Shown here: piece by piece, positions 36,479 to 44,634 of the stretch
Layout: each line of letters begins with the position of its first letter
Numbering within the stretch: position 1 is the first letter of the stretch
Origin: Cloacibacillus evryensis DSM 19522
GTDB taxonomy: Bacteria > Synergistota > Synergistia > Synergistales > Synergistaceae
NCBI RefSeq assembly: GCF_000585335.1
Contig: NZ_KK073872.1
Location: forward strand, 2,719,283-2,783,282
Direction: 5' to 3'
DNA: 64,000 nt
The notes under the pieces: generated by a model
What the model saw: only the letters and a program-made list of their open reading frames with translations
Told to the model about the DNA's origin: nothing
Databases searched by the model: none
Made by a program: the position numbers and the translations under genes

Positions 36479-36509
36479 CTTCCGTCGCTCCGGCCTCCGA
36501 GCCGGAGCC
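36479..36509 (+). repeat. 31-bp dispersed repeat, copy 2
   Basis: Identical to 13691-13721, palindromic core CTCCGGC...GCCGGAG, intergenic. Confidence 0.8.
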
Positions 36510-36535
36510 TAGAGTCGTCGGGTTTGGCTTTGCCC

Positions 36536-36738
36536 TTTAAAAGGCTCCCTCTCCGAGGGGGCTCCCGCCGCAGGCGGGTGGAGGAGATTTGACCTTGGTT
36601 TTGTCTTTGGCCTTCCGCGGCTTCCGCCGCGGGCACTGCGTAGCGCTGAAAACATGCGCCACACAGTGCAACACTCCTTCCGACCCGGCGCAAAATCGCG
36701 CGCCGGCCCACCTCCCTCGGCGAGGGAGGCTTTAAAAT
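36536..36738. repeat. MITE-like segment with inverted CTCCCTC hairpin ends
   Basis: The left end reads TTTAAAAGGCTCCCTC then CCGAGGGGG; the right end, read on the minus strand, reads TTTTAAAGCCTCCCTC then GCCGAGGGAGG. About 200 bp lies between the outer bases with no gene. A single related end (TTTAAAACCTCCCTCGG) occurs near 40163. This type of hairpin is common in gut-bacterial intergenic repeats. Confidence 0.55.
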
Positions 36739-36739
36739 A

Positions 36740-36804
36740 TAAATCGCAGTTTATCGTTCCCTCCCAATCGCGTAAATCGCAGTTTATCTTTCCCCGCAAT
36801 CGCG
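36740..36804 (-). repeat. Tandem 32-33 bp units at the tail of R2
   Basis: Two near-identical units beginning TAAATCGCAGTTTATC (36740 and 36773) followed by a third start TAAATCGGCGTTTA at 36805. They form the distal tail of hairpin copy R2. Similar single units end R1 (near 36460) and R4 (near 40255). Confidence 0.7.
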
Positions 36805-36944
36805 TAAATCGGCGTTTAGACGTGCCGGATGCTAAATAACTTTGGGGTCTGCGCCCGGAGCCGTATATCAATACGGCGAGGACCGCAGACCCCGAAGTTA
36901 TGACGCAGACGGCGCGTATAAACGCCGATTTACGCCGATTTACG
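36770..36944 (-). repeat. 3'-end hairpin element, copy R2
   Basis: On the minus strand it starts GTAAATCGGCG at the stop codon of the DUF2628-like gene (the TAA stop is the first bases of the element), then GCGTCATAA. The stem AACTTcGGGGTCTGC/GCAGACCCCaAAGTT follows with an inner hairpin GCCGTAT-TGAT-ATACGGC, then TTATTTAGC and the inverted end TAAACGCCGATTTA. Confidence 0.85.
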
Positions 36945-37224
36945 CGGCTATGTAGCCCTTGGCTACCAAAACCGCTTTTGAGTATTCGTCTTCCGGGCGG
37001 TATCCTTTGCTCAGCAGCTCGCGTATGTACGTGCCGTTATAGGTAAAACTGAAAACTATCTGCGCGAGGCAGAGCGTCAGCACGCTGGCCGCGAACATTA
37101 TCACGGCCCACTTAGCGTCTCCGCGGCATATCGGGACCAGAAAACCGAAAAAGAACACCGTCCAGCTGAACCCGACTTTTGCCGAGCGCATCTGGCCGTC
37201 ATCGGCTATAAGTCTTATTATCAT
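36940..37224 (-). CDS. Small membrane protein, DUF2628-like
   Basis: About 94 residues: a short cytoplasmic start, the motif SWTVFFFGFLVPICRGDAKW that begins DUF2628-like proteins, two membrane segments, and a C-terminal ELLSKGYRPEDE typical of this group. ATG 37224 has GGGGGA upstream; the longer frame (37269) lacks one. Its stop TAA is provided by hairpin element R2. Function unknown. Confidence 0.75.
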   Translation of the reverse strand: MIIRLIADDGQMRSAKVGFSWTVFFFGFLVPICRGDAKWAVIMFAASVLTLCLAQIVFSFTYNGTYIRELLSKGYRPEDEYSKAVLVAKGYIAA

Positions 37225-37377
37225 ATTTCCATTCCCCCATATCTGTTCCATTTTTATCATACCAGGCATTGTTATTTACCGTTTATTTGCCTATTCACAC
37301 CGTAAATATTAACACGTATCGCCATAACAGAGGTATAATTAATTAATAAATTGACGATTTGGAAGGAGAAATTTCAC

Positions 37378-37929
37378 ATGGCGTTATGGATAGCACTGGG
37401 AATAGCCGCGCTCGTAGTGATATGGGTCATCGCGACATATAACGGGCTCGTCAAACTGAGAAATATGGCCCGGGAGGCATGGAGCGGCATCGATGTGCAG
37501 CTCAAGCGCCGCAGCGACCTTATTCCGAATCTCGTGGAGACGGTCAAAGGCTACGCCGGACATGAGAAAAGCACGCTGGACGACGTGACCCGCGCGCGGA
37601 CCGCGGTAGTAAACGCGGGCGAAGGCACGGCGGAACGGATAAAGGCGGAAAACATGCTGACATCCACGCTGCGCTCGCTATTCGCCGTCGCCGAGGCATA
37701 CCCTGACCTTAAGGCCAATACAAACTTCCTCCAGCTTCAGGGGGAACTCAGTAAGATAGAGGATGAGATCCAGATGTCGCGCCGTTATTACAACGGTTCC
37801 GCCCGCAACCTCAACAACGCTGTGCAGCAGTTCCCGGGAATGCTGATCGCGGGTCCGCTGGGGTTTTCCGTGCTGCCCTATTACGAGGCTGACGAATCAG
37901 AGAGGACCGTTCCCAAGGTCGCTTTTTAA
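37378..37929 (+). CDS. lemA: LemA family protein
   Basis: A 183-residue protein: an N-terminal membrane helix (ALWIALGIAALVVIWVIA), then the LemA core YNGLVKLRNMAREAWSGIDVQLKRRSDLIPNLVETVKGYA and RRYYNGSARNLNNAVQQFPG. The family is a membrane-anchored helical bundle of unknown function, often paired with a DUF2207/TPM-type protein, as here. GGAAGGAG precedes ATG 37378. A TATAAT at 37334 may be part of its promoter. Confidence 0.95.
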   Translation: MALWIALGIAALVVIWVIATYNGLVKLRNMAREAWSGIDVQLKRRSDLIPNLVETVKGYAGHEKSTLDDVTRARTAVVNAGEGTAERIKAENMLTSTLRSLFAVAEAYPDLKANTNFLQLQGELSKIEDEIQMSRRYYNGSARNLNNAVQQFPGMLIAGPLGFSVLPYYEADESERTVPKVAF

Positions 37930-37974
37930 CGATCAGAGGGTAACCGCATAGCATATATTTTAAGGAGGCGGCAA

Positions 37975-39867
37975 ATGAAAAAGACAAAGATCTGCCTGTT
38001 GTTCGTGCTTTGTGCCTTTATCTTCTCCGCTCTTCCTGCTCTGGCTGCCGAGACCATTGAAAATTTCAGGAGCACGATAGCCATTCGTGAGGACAGCTCT
38101 CTTGAGGTCAAGGAAAAGCTGCTGGTAAACGTGGAAAATAAGAGCATAAAACGCGGCATTATCAGGAACTTCCCCGTCTGGTACAAGGACAGAGACGGCC
38201 GTTCATTCGAGGTCGGTTTTGACATAGATTCCGTAAAGCTGGACGGCGAGGATATTCCCTATGACGTTTCTTATGAGGGTGATTTTGCCTATGTGAAGAT
38301 AGGCGACCCCAATTCGCTGATCCCCCCGGGGCTCCATATCTTTACGATAAAATATACGACGACGCGCCAGGTGGGCTTCTTTGAGGATTATGACGAGCTT
38401 TACTGGAATGTAACCGGCAACGGCTGGTCATGGCCGATAATGGAGGCGTCATGCAGCGTTTCGCTGCCGCAAAGGTATGCCAAAGAACCATTTCGCTCGA
38501 TAGAGTGGTATGTTGGCGCCTATGGAGAGCGCGGACGTAAGGAAGACGCTAAGCTCGTCGATAAAAATATGGTGATCACGACACACCCGTTGGCCGCGGG
38601 AGAGGGGCTCACCGTAGTTTACACTTGGAAGAAAGGCCTCGTCCTGCCGCCGCCGTCGCCCTTTGGCGACGAGCGCACGCAAAGCTGGGTAGCGTTCGCG
38701 ACACTTATACTCTCCTGCGCCTGGTTTGTTTTCGTCTTTGTGAGGCGAACCGGAGGCGGAGAGCCGCCGGCTGTGATCCCGCGCTTCTATCCGCCCAAGA
38801 ATTCGTCTCCCGCGTTCGTTCGCTACATAAAGGAGATGAAGGTCGACCGCGTTTCGATGACGGCAAATATCATCGGGCTGGCGGTAAAGGGCGCGCTTAA
38901 AATAGAGGAAAGCGACGAGCCGCCCTCGTTCTTCGGCCGTAAAAAGAGCGTATTCACGCTCGTGAAGGTGAATGACGATATAAAGATGACGCGGGATGAA
39001 GAGGCGATGATGATGCGGCTTTTCCCCGGAAACCGTGAGAGCATCACTCTCGAACAGAGGTACGCCAAAGAGCTATCGGCTGCCAACGGCGGGCTCAGAC
39101 GCAGTATCTCGGCCCTCAGCCAAAAACTGGTTTCCAACAAGCTCGGGCTCTGCCTTACCGGAGCGCTGATCTTTATCGCGGGGCTTGCGTCGACGCTGCC
39201 CTTTACGGGCGACAGCACCGAGACGACGATGGCGTCCGGCATTTTAGGCGGCGCTGTGATAGTCATTTCTTTCGTAAGAAAGGTCTCTCCCGGTAGCTCC
39301 CTCTTTACCAGAGCAAAGGAGATATCGCTTTCCGTTTTTCCCGCCGTTCTCGCGGCATTTGCCGCCTATCTGATATTTGAGGGAGAATACGCCGTCCTTT
39401 TGATAATCCTGCCCTTTATCGCCGCCGCGACGGTCACCGCGATCATGCGCCCGTTCGTCACCAGGCGCACGGCGGAGGGAGAGGCGCTCAACAGCGAAGT
39501 GGAGGGACTAAACCTTTATATCACTGTCGCGGAAAAGGACCGTATGGAGATGCTGGACGCGCCCGAAGACACCCCCGAACTTTTTGAACGGCTCCTGCCC
39601 TACGCGATGGCGCTCGGAGCGGCAAAGACCTGGGGCGACCGTTTCGCCAGGGTTCTTGAGCAGGCACAGTACACGCCGCGGTGGTACGCGGGACCAACTC
39701 CCTACATCTTCATGAACACGGGCGGCTTCGGCTCCTTCTCGGACGCGCTCGGCTCAAGCATGGCTTCCGGCATGAAGCCGGAACAGGCTCCGAGCTCTTT
39801 CTCCGGCGCCGACGGCGGAGGATTCTCCGGCGGCGGAGGGGGCGGAGGCGGAGGCTCCGGCTGGTAA
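37975..39867 (+). CDS. DUF2207 membrane protein
   Basis: A 630-residue protein: signal peptide (KTKICLLFVLCAFIFSALPA, cleaved near ALAAE), the extracytoplasmic DUF2207 domain (IRNFPVWYKDRDGRSFEVGF; YWNVTGNGWSWPI), membrane helices near 240-260 and 395-500, and a Gly-rich C-terminus ending GSGW. The TAA stop is the first bases of hairpin element R3. It forms an operon with lemA (46-base gap). The role is unknown; the pair is probably envelope-related. Confidence 0.93.
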   Translation: MKKTKICLLFVLCAFIFSALPALAAETIENFRSTIAIREDSSLEVKEKLLVNVENKSIKRGIIRNFPVWYKDRDGRSFEVGFDIDSVKLDGEDIPYDVSYEGDFAYVKIGDPNSLIPPGLHIFTIKYTTTRQVGFFEDYDELYWNVTGNGWSWPIMEASCSVSLPQRYAKEPFRSIEWYVGAYGERGRKEDAKLVDKNMVITTHPLAAGEGLTVVYTWKKGLVLPPPSPFGDERTQSWVAFATLILSCAWFVFVFVRRTGGGEPPAVIPRFYPPKNSSPAFVRYIKEMKVDRVSMTANIIGLAVKGALKIEESDEPPSFFGRKKSVFTLVKVNDDIKMTRDEEAMMMRLFPGNRESITLEQRYAKELSAANGGLRRSISALSQKLVSNKLGLCLTGALIFIAGLASTLPFTGDSTETTMASGILGGAVIVISFVRKVSPGSSLFTRAKEISLSVFPAVLAAFAAYLIFEGEYAVLLIILPFIAAATVTAIMRPFVTRRTAEGEALNSEVEGLNLYITVAEKDRMEMLDAPEDTPELFERLLPYAMALGAAKTWGDRFARVLEQAQYTPRWYAGPTPYIFMNTGGFGSFSDALGSSMASGMKPEQAPSSFSGADGGGFSGGGGGGGGGSGW

Positions 39868-40105
39868 ATCGGCGTTTATAAAAATCGGCGCGAATAAGCA
39901 CCGTATGCGTCATAAGCCGGCCCCTGAGTGTCCTGCGGCAAACGCACCCGCATGCCGCGGCAATGTGGATAATTTGAAAAGAGTTCCCCGCCAATGGCGG
40001 GGAACATTGCCTTGCAATCGCCGTATGGAGAATACGGCTCCGGTACTCAGAGACCGGCTTATTTAGCCTACGGCACTTCTTCGCGCCGATTTTTTGTTAT
40101 TATGC
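39865..40105 (+). repeat. 3'-end hairpin element, copy R3 (long form)
   Basis: Starts at the TAA stop of the DUF2207 gene (TAAATCGGCGTTTATA). The outer stem CATAAGCCGG (39911-39920)/CCGGCTTAT (40054-40062) is followed by TTAGCC. Inside it has a GTTCCCCGCC/GGCGGGGAAC hairpin and a GCCGTAT/ATACGGC hairpin, shared with R4 although the outer stems are unrelated in sequence. Confidence 0.85.
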
Positions 40106-40495
40106 AAAACTGCTATCGTTGATTTCCTTTTGGAGAGGGGAAAGATAAACTACGGTTTATGCCTTTAAAACCTCCCTCGGCGAGGGGGGCAAGGTCAAAA
40201 TCTAAATCAAAATCGCTGAATATCGACATATTGTTTTTTGTGGGTGCCCGCTAAATCGCAGTTTATCTTTCCCCGCAATCGCGTAAATCGGCGTTTAGAA
40301 GTGCGAGTTGCTAAATAACTTTGGGCTCTGGAACCGGAGCCGTATATTAATACGGCGATTGCAAGGCAACGTTCCCCGCCAATGGCGGGGAACTCTTTCA
40401 AATTATCCAAATTGCCGCAGCATGCGGATGCGTTTACCGCAGGACGCCAGACCCCAAAGTTATGACGCAGACGGCGCGTATAAACGCCGATTTAC
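39868..40495. other. 628-bp gene-free stretch holding R3 and R4
   Basis: Between the convergent DUF2207 and GH18 genes. It holds copies R3 and R4 facing each other, a TTTAAAACCTCCCTCGG half-hairpin near 40163, and no credible gene. The 67- and 118-residue frames here are repeat translations. Confidence 0.75.
40251..40495 (-). repeat. 3'-end hairpin element, copy R4 (long form)
   Basis: On the minus strand it begins GTAAATCGGCGTTTATACGC directly after the GH18 stop. GCGTCATAA leads into the stem AACTTTGGGGTCTGG with partner CCAGAGCCCAAAGTT, then TTATTTAGC and the inverted end TAAACGCCGATTTA. The loop closely matches R3, including the GTTCCCCGCC hairpin. Confidence 0.85.
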
Positions 40496-41941
40496 CTACT
40501 TGCCCATTATAGAGGAGATAGTACGCCACACTTCCGGTTTTTCGTGCCCCTTTCTCCAGCCGGCCATTCCCGCGAGGCCGTACTTCCCGACCAGCGACAG
40601 CTTCCTCTCTATCGAAGCGGCGTTTTCGACCCAGACCTTCTGCACTTTACCGTTCGCGACGTAGGTGAAATAGTGCTGCCCCTGCGTTTCCAGCCACTGC
40701 ATCGGCGCTACGCGCTTTGCGGAGAGCTCCTCCGCCTCGGCCATCGTCAGGGTGTAGCCCTTCACCTTCACGCCTTCGCCGGACTTCGTCTCTTCCCAGC
40801 GGCGCATATAGAAGGGAACGCCAAGCACAAGTTTCGAGGCCGGCACCCCTTCCGCGAGCGTGCCCTCCACCGCCTTCGTCACCCAGGGCATCGAAGCGAC
40901 CGAACCGGCGCGCGGACTTGTGCGCCAGTGTTCGTCATAGGCCATCAGCATGATATAGTCGGCGTATTTCGCAAGCTCGCCGCGATCATGGCTTCTCGAG
41001 GATTTGGTGTTCGCCGGGATGAATACGTCGACAGAAAGGGTGAGTCCCTCGGGGCGCAGCAGCTCGGAGATCCGCGCGACGAAACGCACGAACTGCGCGC
41101 GGTCTGTTTCGTTCATCCCCTCAAAGTCGATGTTGACGCCGTCAAGTCCGTAAAGTTTAGCATAGATTATAAGGCGCGCCATGAACAGGTTCATCGCGCG
41201 CGCGTTCTTGAACAGGGCGCTCGTCATTGAGGCGTTGAAGCTGTTGGAGACAAGCCCCCATACCCGGTATCCCTTGCGGTGGGCTGATTCCACATAAGCA
41301 GCCGAGGCGCGGTTCGCCATGCCGCCATTAGCGTCCATGAGGTTGAACCAGGTCGGCGAGATCACTTCGAGGCCGGGGATCGCGTTCTGCGCGCCGATAT
41401 TGGGATTATCGAGCGTCACGTGTTCCCAGACCATCGTCAGCTTGCCGGATATCGGGGCTGGTTTCGCGACGCCGCTCTGAACATAGCCTTTGGCGCTGTT
41501 GTTCGGGGTAAAGACGACGATCCCCCCTTCTCTCCTGAAGTCCAGCTTGACGAGGTTCTGCATCCCGCTCATATTGAAATATGAGATGCCCTCAACCGAG
41601 AGCGAGGGAAAATAGAGCGCGATCTGAGGCCCCGCAAGCTGCGCGAGCGCGGGGCTGTCGAATGCCTGCGCGGGGGCAAGCGCGGCAAGGTAGAAACCCT
41701 TGTTGTTCGGCCCGTCCTCAAGGGGCACCCCCATCACGCGGAGCGCCTCCGCTGGGACCCAGAGGGCTCCCGCCCTGAAAAAGGCGGTGCCGAGCAAGTC
41801 GGGCTGCGAACCGCTCTGACTTTCAAAATATATCTCCACCGGCTCGTCGCCGTCCGCCGCAAAGGCGGCGGCGCCAAACAGGGCGCTGGCAAGGGCCGCG
41901 ATCAGGAACACCTTCAAAAACTTTCCAAGAAAATCTTTCAT
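40496..41941 (-). CDS. Glycoside hydrolase family 18 protein, secreted
   Basis: A 481-residue protein: signal peptide (FLIAALASALFGAAAFA), a copper-amine-oxidase-N-like region (GTAFFRAGALWVPAEALRVMG) and a GH18 barrel with the catalytic DGVNIDFEGM (about residues 265-274), MLMAYDEHW and KLVLGVPFYMRRWE. It resembles spore/cell-wall YaaH-type glucosaminidases, so peptidoglycan or chitin-like glycans are the probable substrate. Hairpin element R4 directly follows its stop. Confidence 0.92.
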   Translation of the reverse strand: MKDFLGKFLKVFLIAALASALFGAAAFAADGDEPVEIYFESQSGSQPDLLGTAFFRAGALWVPAEALRVMGVPLEDGPNNKGFYLAALAPAQAFDSPALAQLAGPQIALYFPSLSVEGISYFNMSGMQNLVKLDFRREGGIVVFTPNNSAKGYVQSGVAKPAPISGKLTMVWEHVTLDNPNIGAQNAIPGLEVISPTWFNLMDANGGMANRASAAYVESAHRKGYRVWGLVSNSFNASMTSALFKNARAMNLFMARLIIYAKLYGLDGVNIDFEGMNETDRAQFVRFVARISELLRPEGLTLSVDVFIPANTKSSRSHDRGELAKYADYIMLMAYDEHWRTSPRAGSVASMPWVTKAVEGTLAEGVPASKLVLGVPFYMRRWEETKSGEGVKVKGYTLTMAEAEELSAKRVAPMQWLETQGQHYFTYVANGKVQKVWVENAASIERKLSLVGKYGLAGMAGWRKGHEKPEVWRTISSIMGK

Positions 41942-42054
41942 TGCAAAACTCCTCTCGTAATTCAGGAGATATTTTACTCTAAAAAGGTACTTGCAGCTTA
42001 TGCAAATTTGCTATAATGGCCTATAATGTTTGCGATATAAGCGAGGAAAAAACT

Positions 42055-42624
42055 TTGATAAAAAAAATTATCCTACTTTGCGCGGCTTTTATGATGATAA
42101 CGGTAAATTCCGCCGCGGCCGCCGACGACGGCGAGGACAGCGGGAATATGGGGCTCGGCATCTCCGTGCCGGTATTCATCATGCACATGAAGATCGCCGC
42201 GCGCAAGGTCAAGTGGGGCTTCTCCTCCTCACGCATTGAGAACGAAATGATCCGCACGGAGGACGGCAACTATGTCGCCGAATACAACGACGCGATCCTG
42301 CTCTACCTCAACACGATGCCGGGGACGAAGATGCTCAGGAACATCGCCCTTTCCTTTACCATCGCCGAAGGAGATACACCGATGGGATTCAGCCGCGGCG
42401 GCCTGCCCAACGGAGAGGACCAGTACGAAAGCATCTGCCAGCAGGTCATCATGGCCTTTGACCCGCATATCAGCCAGAAAGAGACGCGGCGCATGCTGGG
42501 CAGGCTCGGACTGTACGGCCCCGTGCTGGACGGCAGACAGAGGTACGACCGGCGCGGAGGGCTCGCATATATCATGAAGCTGCAGAATAACGGCACAATA
42601 GTGTTGGTAGTCTCCGGCATTTAA
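42055..42624 (+). CDS. Unrecognised secreted protein
   Basis: About 189 residues: a signal peptide (IKKIILLCAAFMMITVNSAA, cleavage near AAAADD), then a domain with a conserved look (KWGFSSSRIENEMIRT; YVAEYNDAILLYLNTMPGTK) that I do not recognise. TTG 42055 is preferred as start because GCGAGG precedes it, and the upstream in-frame ATG 42016 overlaps two TATAAT-like boxes (42012, 42022). Probably extracytoplasmic. Confidence 0.7.
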   Translation: MIKKIILLCAAFMMITVNSAAAADDGEDSGNMGLGISVPVFIMHMKIAARKVKWGFSSSRIENEMIRTEDGNYVAEYNDAILLYLNTMPGTKMLRNIALSFTIAEGDTPMGFSRGGLPNGEDQYESICQQVIMAFDPHISQKETRRMLGRLGLYGPVLDGRQRYDRRGGLAYIMKLQNNGTIVLVVSGI

Positions 42625-42696
42625 ACGTATAATAAGGATATGTTCCGGCAGAATAAGGACAAGAACACATTACAAATAAAGAGAGGACAAGACGTC

Positions 42697-43614
42697 ATGA
42701 CAAAGGACGAACTTCTGGATAAGCTTGACGAGGCGCAGACAAACGAAGAGATAAGGGAGATCGGCGAGGAACTCCTCACACAGGACCCCGGCAGCCCCTA
42801 TGGGAAACTGGCCGTATGGGAGACGATGGAGTACGAAGACGCCGTGGAGAGCCTCGACATGCTCCGTGAGGCGCTGGACGGGATCCGCGCCGTCGTCGAC
42901 GCGAAAGATGCGCCCTCCATCATTGACGAAGACAGAGACGCGCTCGTCTACTGCACGGTGATGATGAACCTCGGCTATTCCCTGCTCGCGGACGGCAACG
43001 CCGAAGAGGCTTACGAAGTGGCCAAAGAGTTCGCCAATTTCGACGACGAGGGAGCTTTCCCCAGCCGCACGCTGCTCTACCGCTGCATGCTGGACCTTGA
43101 GCTATACGGAGATATCCTCGACAGCCTTGAGGCCGACCCGCTTGAATCGGTCGTCGGGGAGCACGCGCGCGCGATCGCGCTGCTGGAGACAGGCGCGGAG
43201 GCGGGAGAGGTACGCGACGCGATCAACTACGCCATATCGCTCTCTCCGGACGTTCCCTTCTTCATCATCAATATCTGGGATTTCCCGGAACCCGACGAAG
43301 AAATAGAGGACGAGCTCGAGGACGTGGTTAACGACGCCACCTATCTCGCGGAGCCCTGGTGCAAATCAGACAAGCGCCTCGCAGCCATCAGCGCGCCGAC
43401 ATTCCTCTTTGGCTACCTCACAAACAGGCTGTCCGACGAAAAAGAGATGAAGGTGCTCCGGGAGGGCTACGAAGATGCCGGCGTTTCGGAGCGCGTAGAG
43501 GCATTCAAGAAACACATTGAAGATCTTGAGAAGGAAAACAAAGATCCTGATGAAATCGACGCCGAAGCGCTGGGCGAGACGGCCGACATCCTTGAGGAGC
43601 TCCTTGGGGAATAA
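42697..43614 (+). CDS. Acidic TPR-like protein of unknown function
   Basis: About 305 residues, very acidic, mostly helical, with repeated hairpin-like segments (NLGYSLLADGNAEEAYEVAK; AIALLETGAEAGEVRDAINY) suggestive of tetratricopeptide repeats. No signal peptide. ATG 42697 with AGAGGACAA upstream is chosen over 42640. A GC-rich terminator follows. A protein-binding role is plausible but unproven. Confidence 0.75.
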   Translation: MTKDELLDKLDEAQTNEEIREIGEELLTQDPGSPYGKLAVWETMEYEDAVESLDMLREALDGIRAVVDAKDAPSIIDEDRDALVYCTVMMNLGYSLLADGNAEEAYEVAKEFANFDDEGAFPSRTLLYRCMLDLELYGDILDSLEADPLESVVGEHARAIALLETGAEAGEVRDAINYAISLSPDVPFFIINIWDFPEPDEEIEDELEDVVNDATYLAEPWCKSDKRLAAISAPTFLFGYLTNRLSDEKEMKVLREGYEDAGVSERVEAFKKHIEDLEKENKDPDEIDAEALGETADILEELLGE

Positions 43615-43638
43615 AAATCGATCATCGAAAACTTCCCG

Positions 43639-43667
43639 CGCCGCCGCTGACAACGGCGGCGTTTTTA
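43639..43667 (+). terminator. Terminator after the TPR-like gene
   Basis: CGCCGCCG (43639-43646) pairs with CGGCGGCG (43654-43661), followed by TTTTTATAT. Confidence 0.9.
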
Positions 43668-43801
43668 TATTCACGCCTGTTTTTTAGCGTCCAACGCCTA
43701 ATATGGAGGCGCTCAACGGCATTTAAAAGCGGCGCCCCGCAATAGGACGCCGCCGATACAAACCGCTTAGCCAAGATGCCGTTTCAGCGTATTCCGAACG
43801 G

Positions 43802-44542
43802 TCAGTCTTTTTCCCATATAGTATTGGCGCTGGGGTCCACAATGCGGTAGACGGTCCCCCGCGCGCGGTCCCAGGCGTACGGGCCGGAGGCCGCGATGCC
43901 GCCAAAACCGTCGAGGAACTGCAGGCCGCGGCTCACCGCATAATCATATGTCCTCACGCCGTTATAGACCGGCACGAATGGGTACGGCCCCTCGATCTTA
44001 TCGCTGGTCCAGTCGCCTCCCATGTTGGTCTCCGCGATGAGGCTGTCAAGCGTTTTCCTGAACTGGGCCGGCATATTGCCGATGAAGACCAGCTTGCCCA
44101 TTGACGACTGAGCAAACTGCCTCATCAGATAGGCGGCGGCATATTTGCCGTCAGGCATCTGCGAAAGCGCGGTAACGGCGTTGAAGAGCGCGTTGACCGC
44201 CGCTATCTGCTTCGGGACATAGGAGGAGGGCGGAAAAAATCCCGTCACCCGCTGCCAGTTCGCGGGATCTCCCTCCGGGAACCATTTCTTCACGAGAGCC
44301 GTAGAGGCCGCGGCCCGCGTCTGTAAAGAGGGCGCTGAGCAGGAGAGCTCCCAGAGTTCGCGCTCGCTTCCCTCCGGCGCGAGCAGCGCGATCCGTTCAA
44401 GGAAAGCCGGTCCCTCGCTCTTTATCTTCTCCCTGCTTTCCATCTGCGCGACAAAGGCATCCCAGTCGGCGGCCAGGGCCGCTCCGCAGAATACCGCCGC
44501 AAACGCCGCCGTAAGCGTCATCAGCGCAATTATTTTTTTCAT
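43802..44542 (-). CDS. Unrecognised secreted protein A
   Basis: About 246 residues: signal peptide (KKIIALMTLTAAFAAVFCGA, cleavage near ALAAD), then a mostly helical domain (LWELSCSAPSLQTRAAAST) and a C-terminal part (PVYNGVRTYDYAVSRGLQFL). No family recognised. Start ATG 44542 follows AGGAG by 12 bases. It is next to another secreted unknown (44635-45414), with which it may share a transcript. Confidence 0.7.
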   Translation of the reverse strand: MKKIIALMTLTAAFAAVFCGAALAADWDAFVAQMESREKIKSEGPAFLERIALLAPEGSERELWELSCSAPSLQTRAAASTALVKKWFPEGDPANWQRVTGFFPPSSYVPKQIAAVNALFNAVTALSQMPDGKYAAAYLMRQFAQSSMGKLVFIGNMPAQFRKTLDSLIAETNMGGDWTSDKIEGPYPFVPVYNGVRTYDYAVSRGLQFLDGFGGIAASGPYAWDRARGTVYRIVDPSANTIWEKD

Positions 44543-44634
44543 AAGAGTGCACGCTCCTTTCAAATCATTCCATCTCTTTGCGCGGCCCCGTTCCCGCGGA
44601 GCCGCGCTGGCGGCGCGCCCGATAAGGCGGCCGG

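Larger units (their letters stand above)
36346..36939. other. 594-bp gene-free stretch of nested repeats
   Basis: Between convergent genes: copy R1, the second 31-bp dispersed repeat (36479-36509), a pair of inverted GC-rich hairpins of the CTCCCTC-n-GAGGG type at 36543-36563 and 36711-36730 flanked by TTTAAA, then 32-33 bp tandem units and copy R2. No coding frame is credible; conceptual proteins here are repeat translations. Confidence 0.75.

Noticed and set aside
36740-36820. Possible CRISPR array because of 32-33 bp units
   Set aside because: The units are contiguous without spacers, only two to three in number, and no cas genes are present.
36509-36871. 120-codon frame on the minus strand, with a similar one at 40207-40410
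   Set aside because: Both translate the hairpin repeat tails (TSKRRFTRLRGKIN), so their similarity reflects the repeat DNA, not a gene family.
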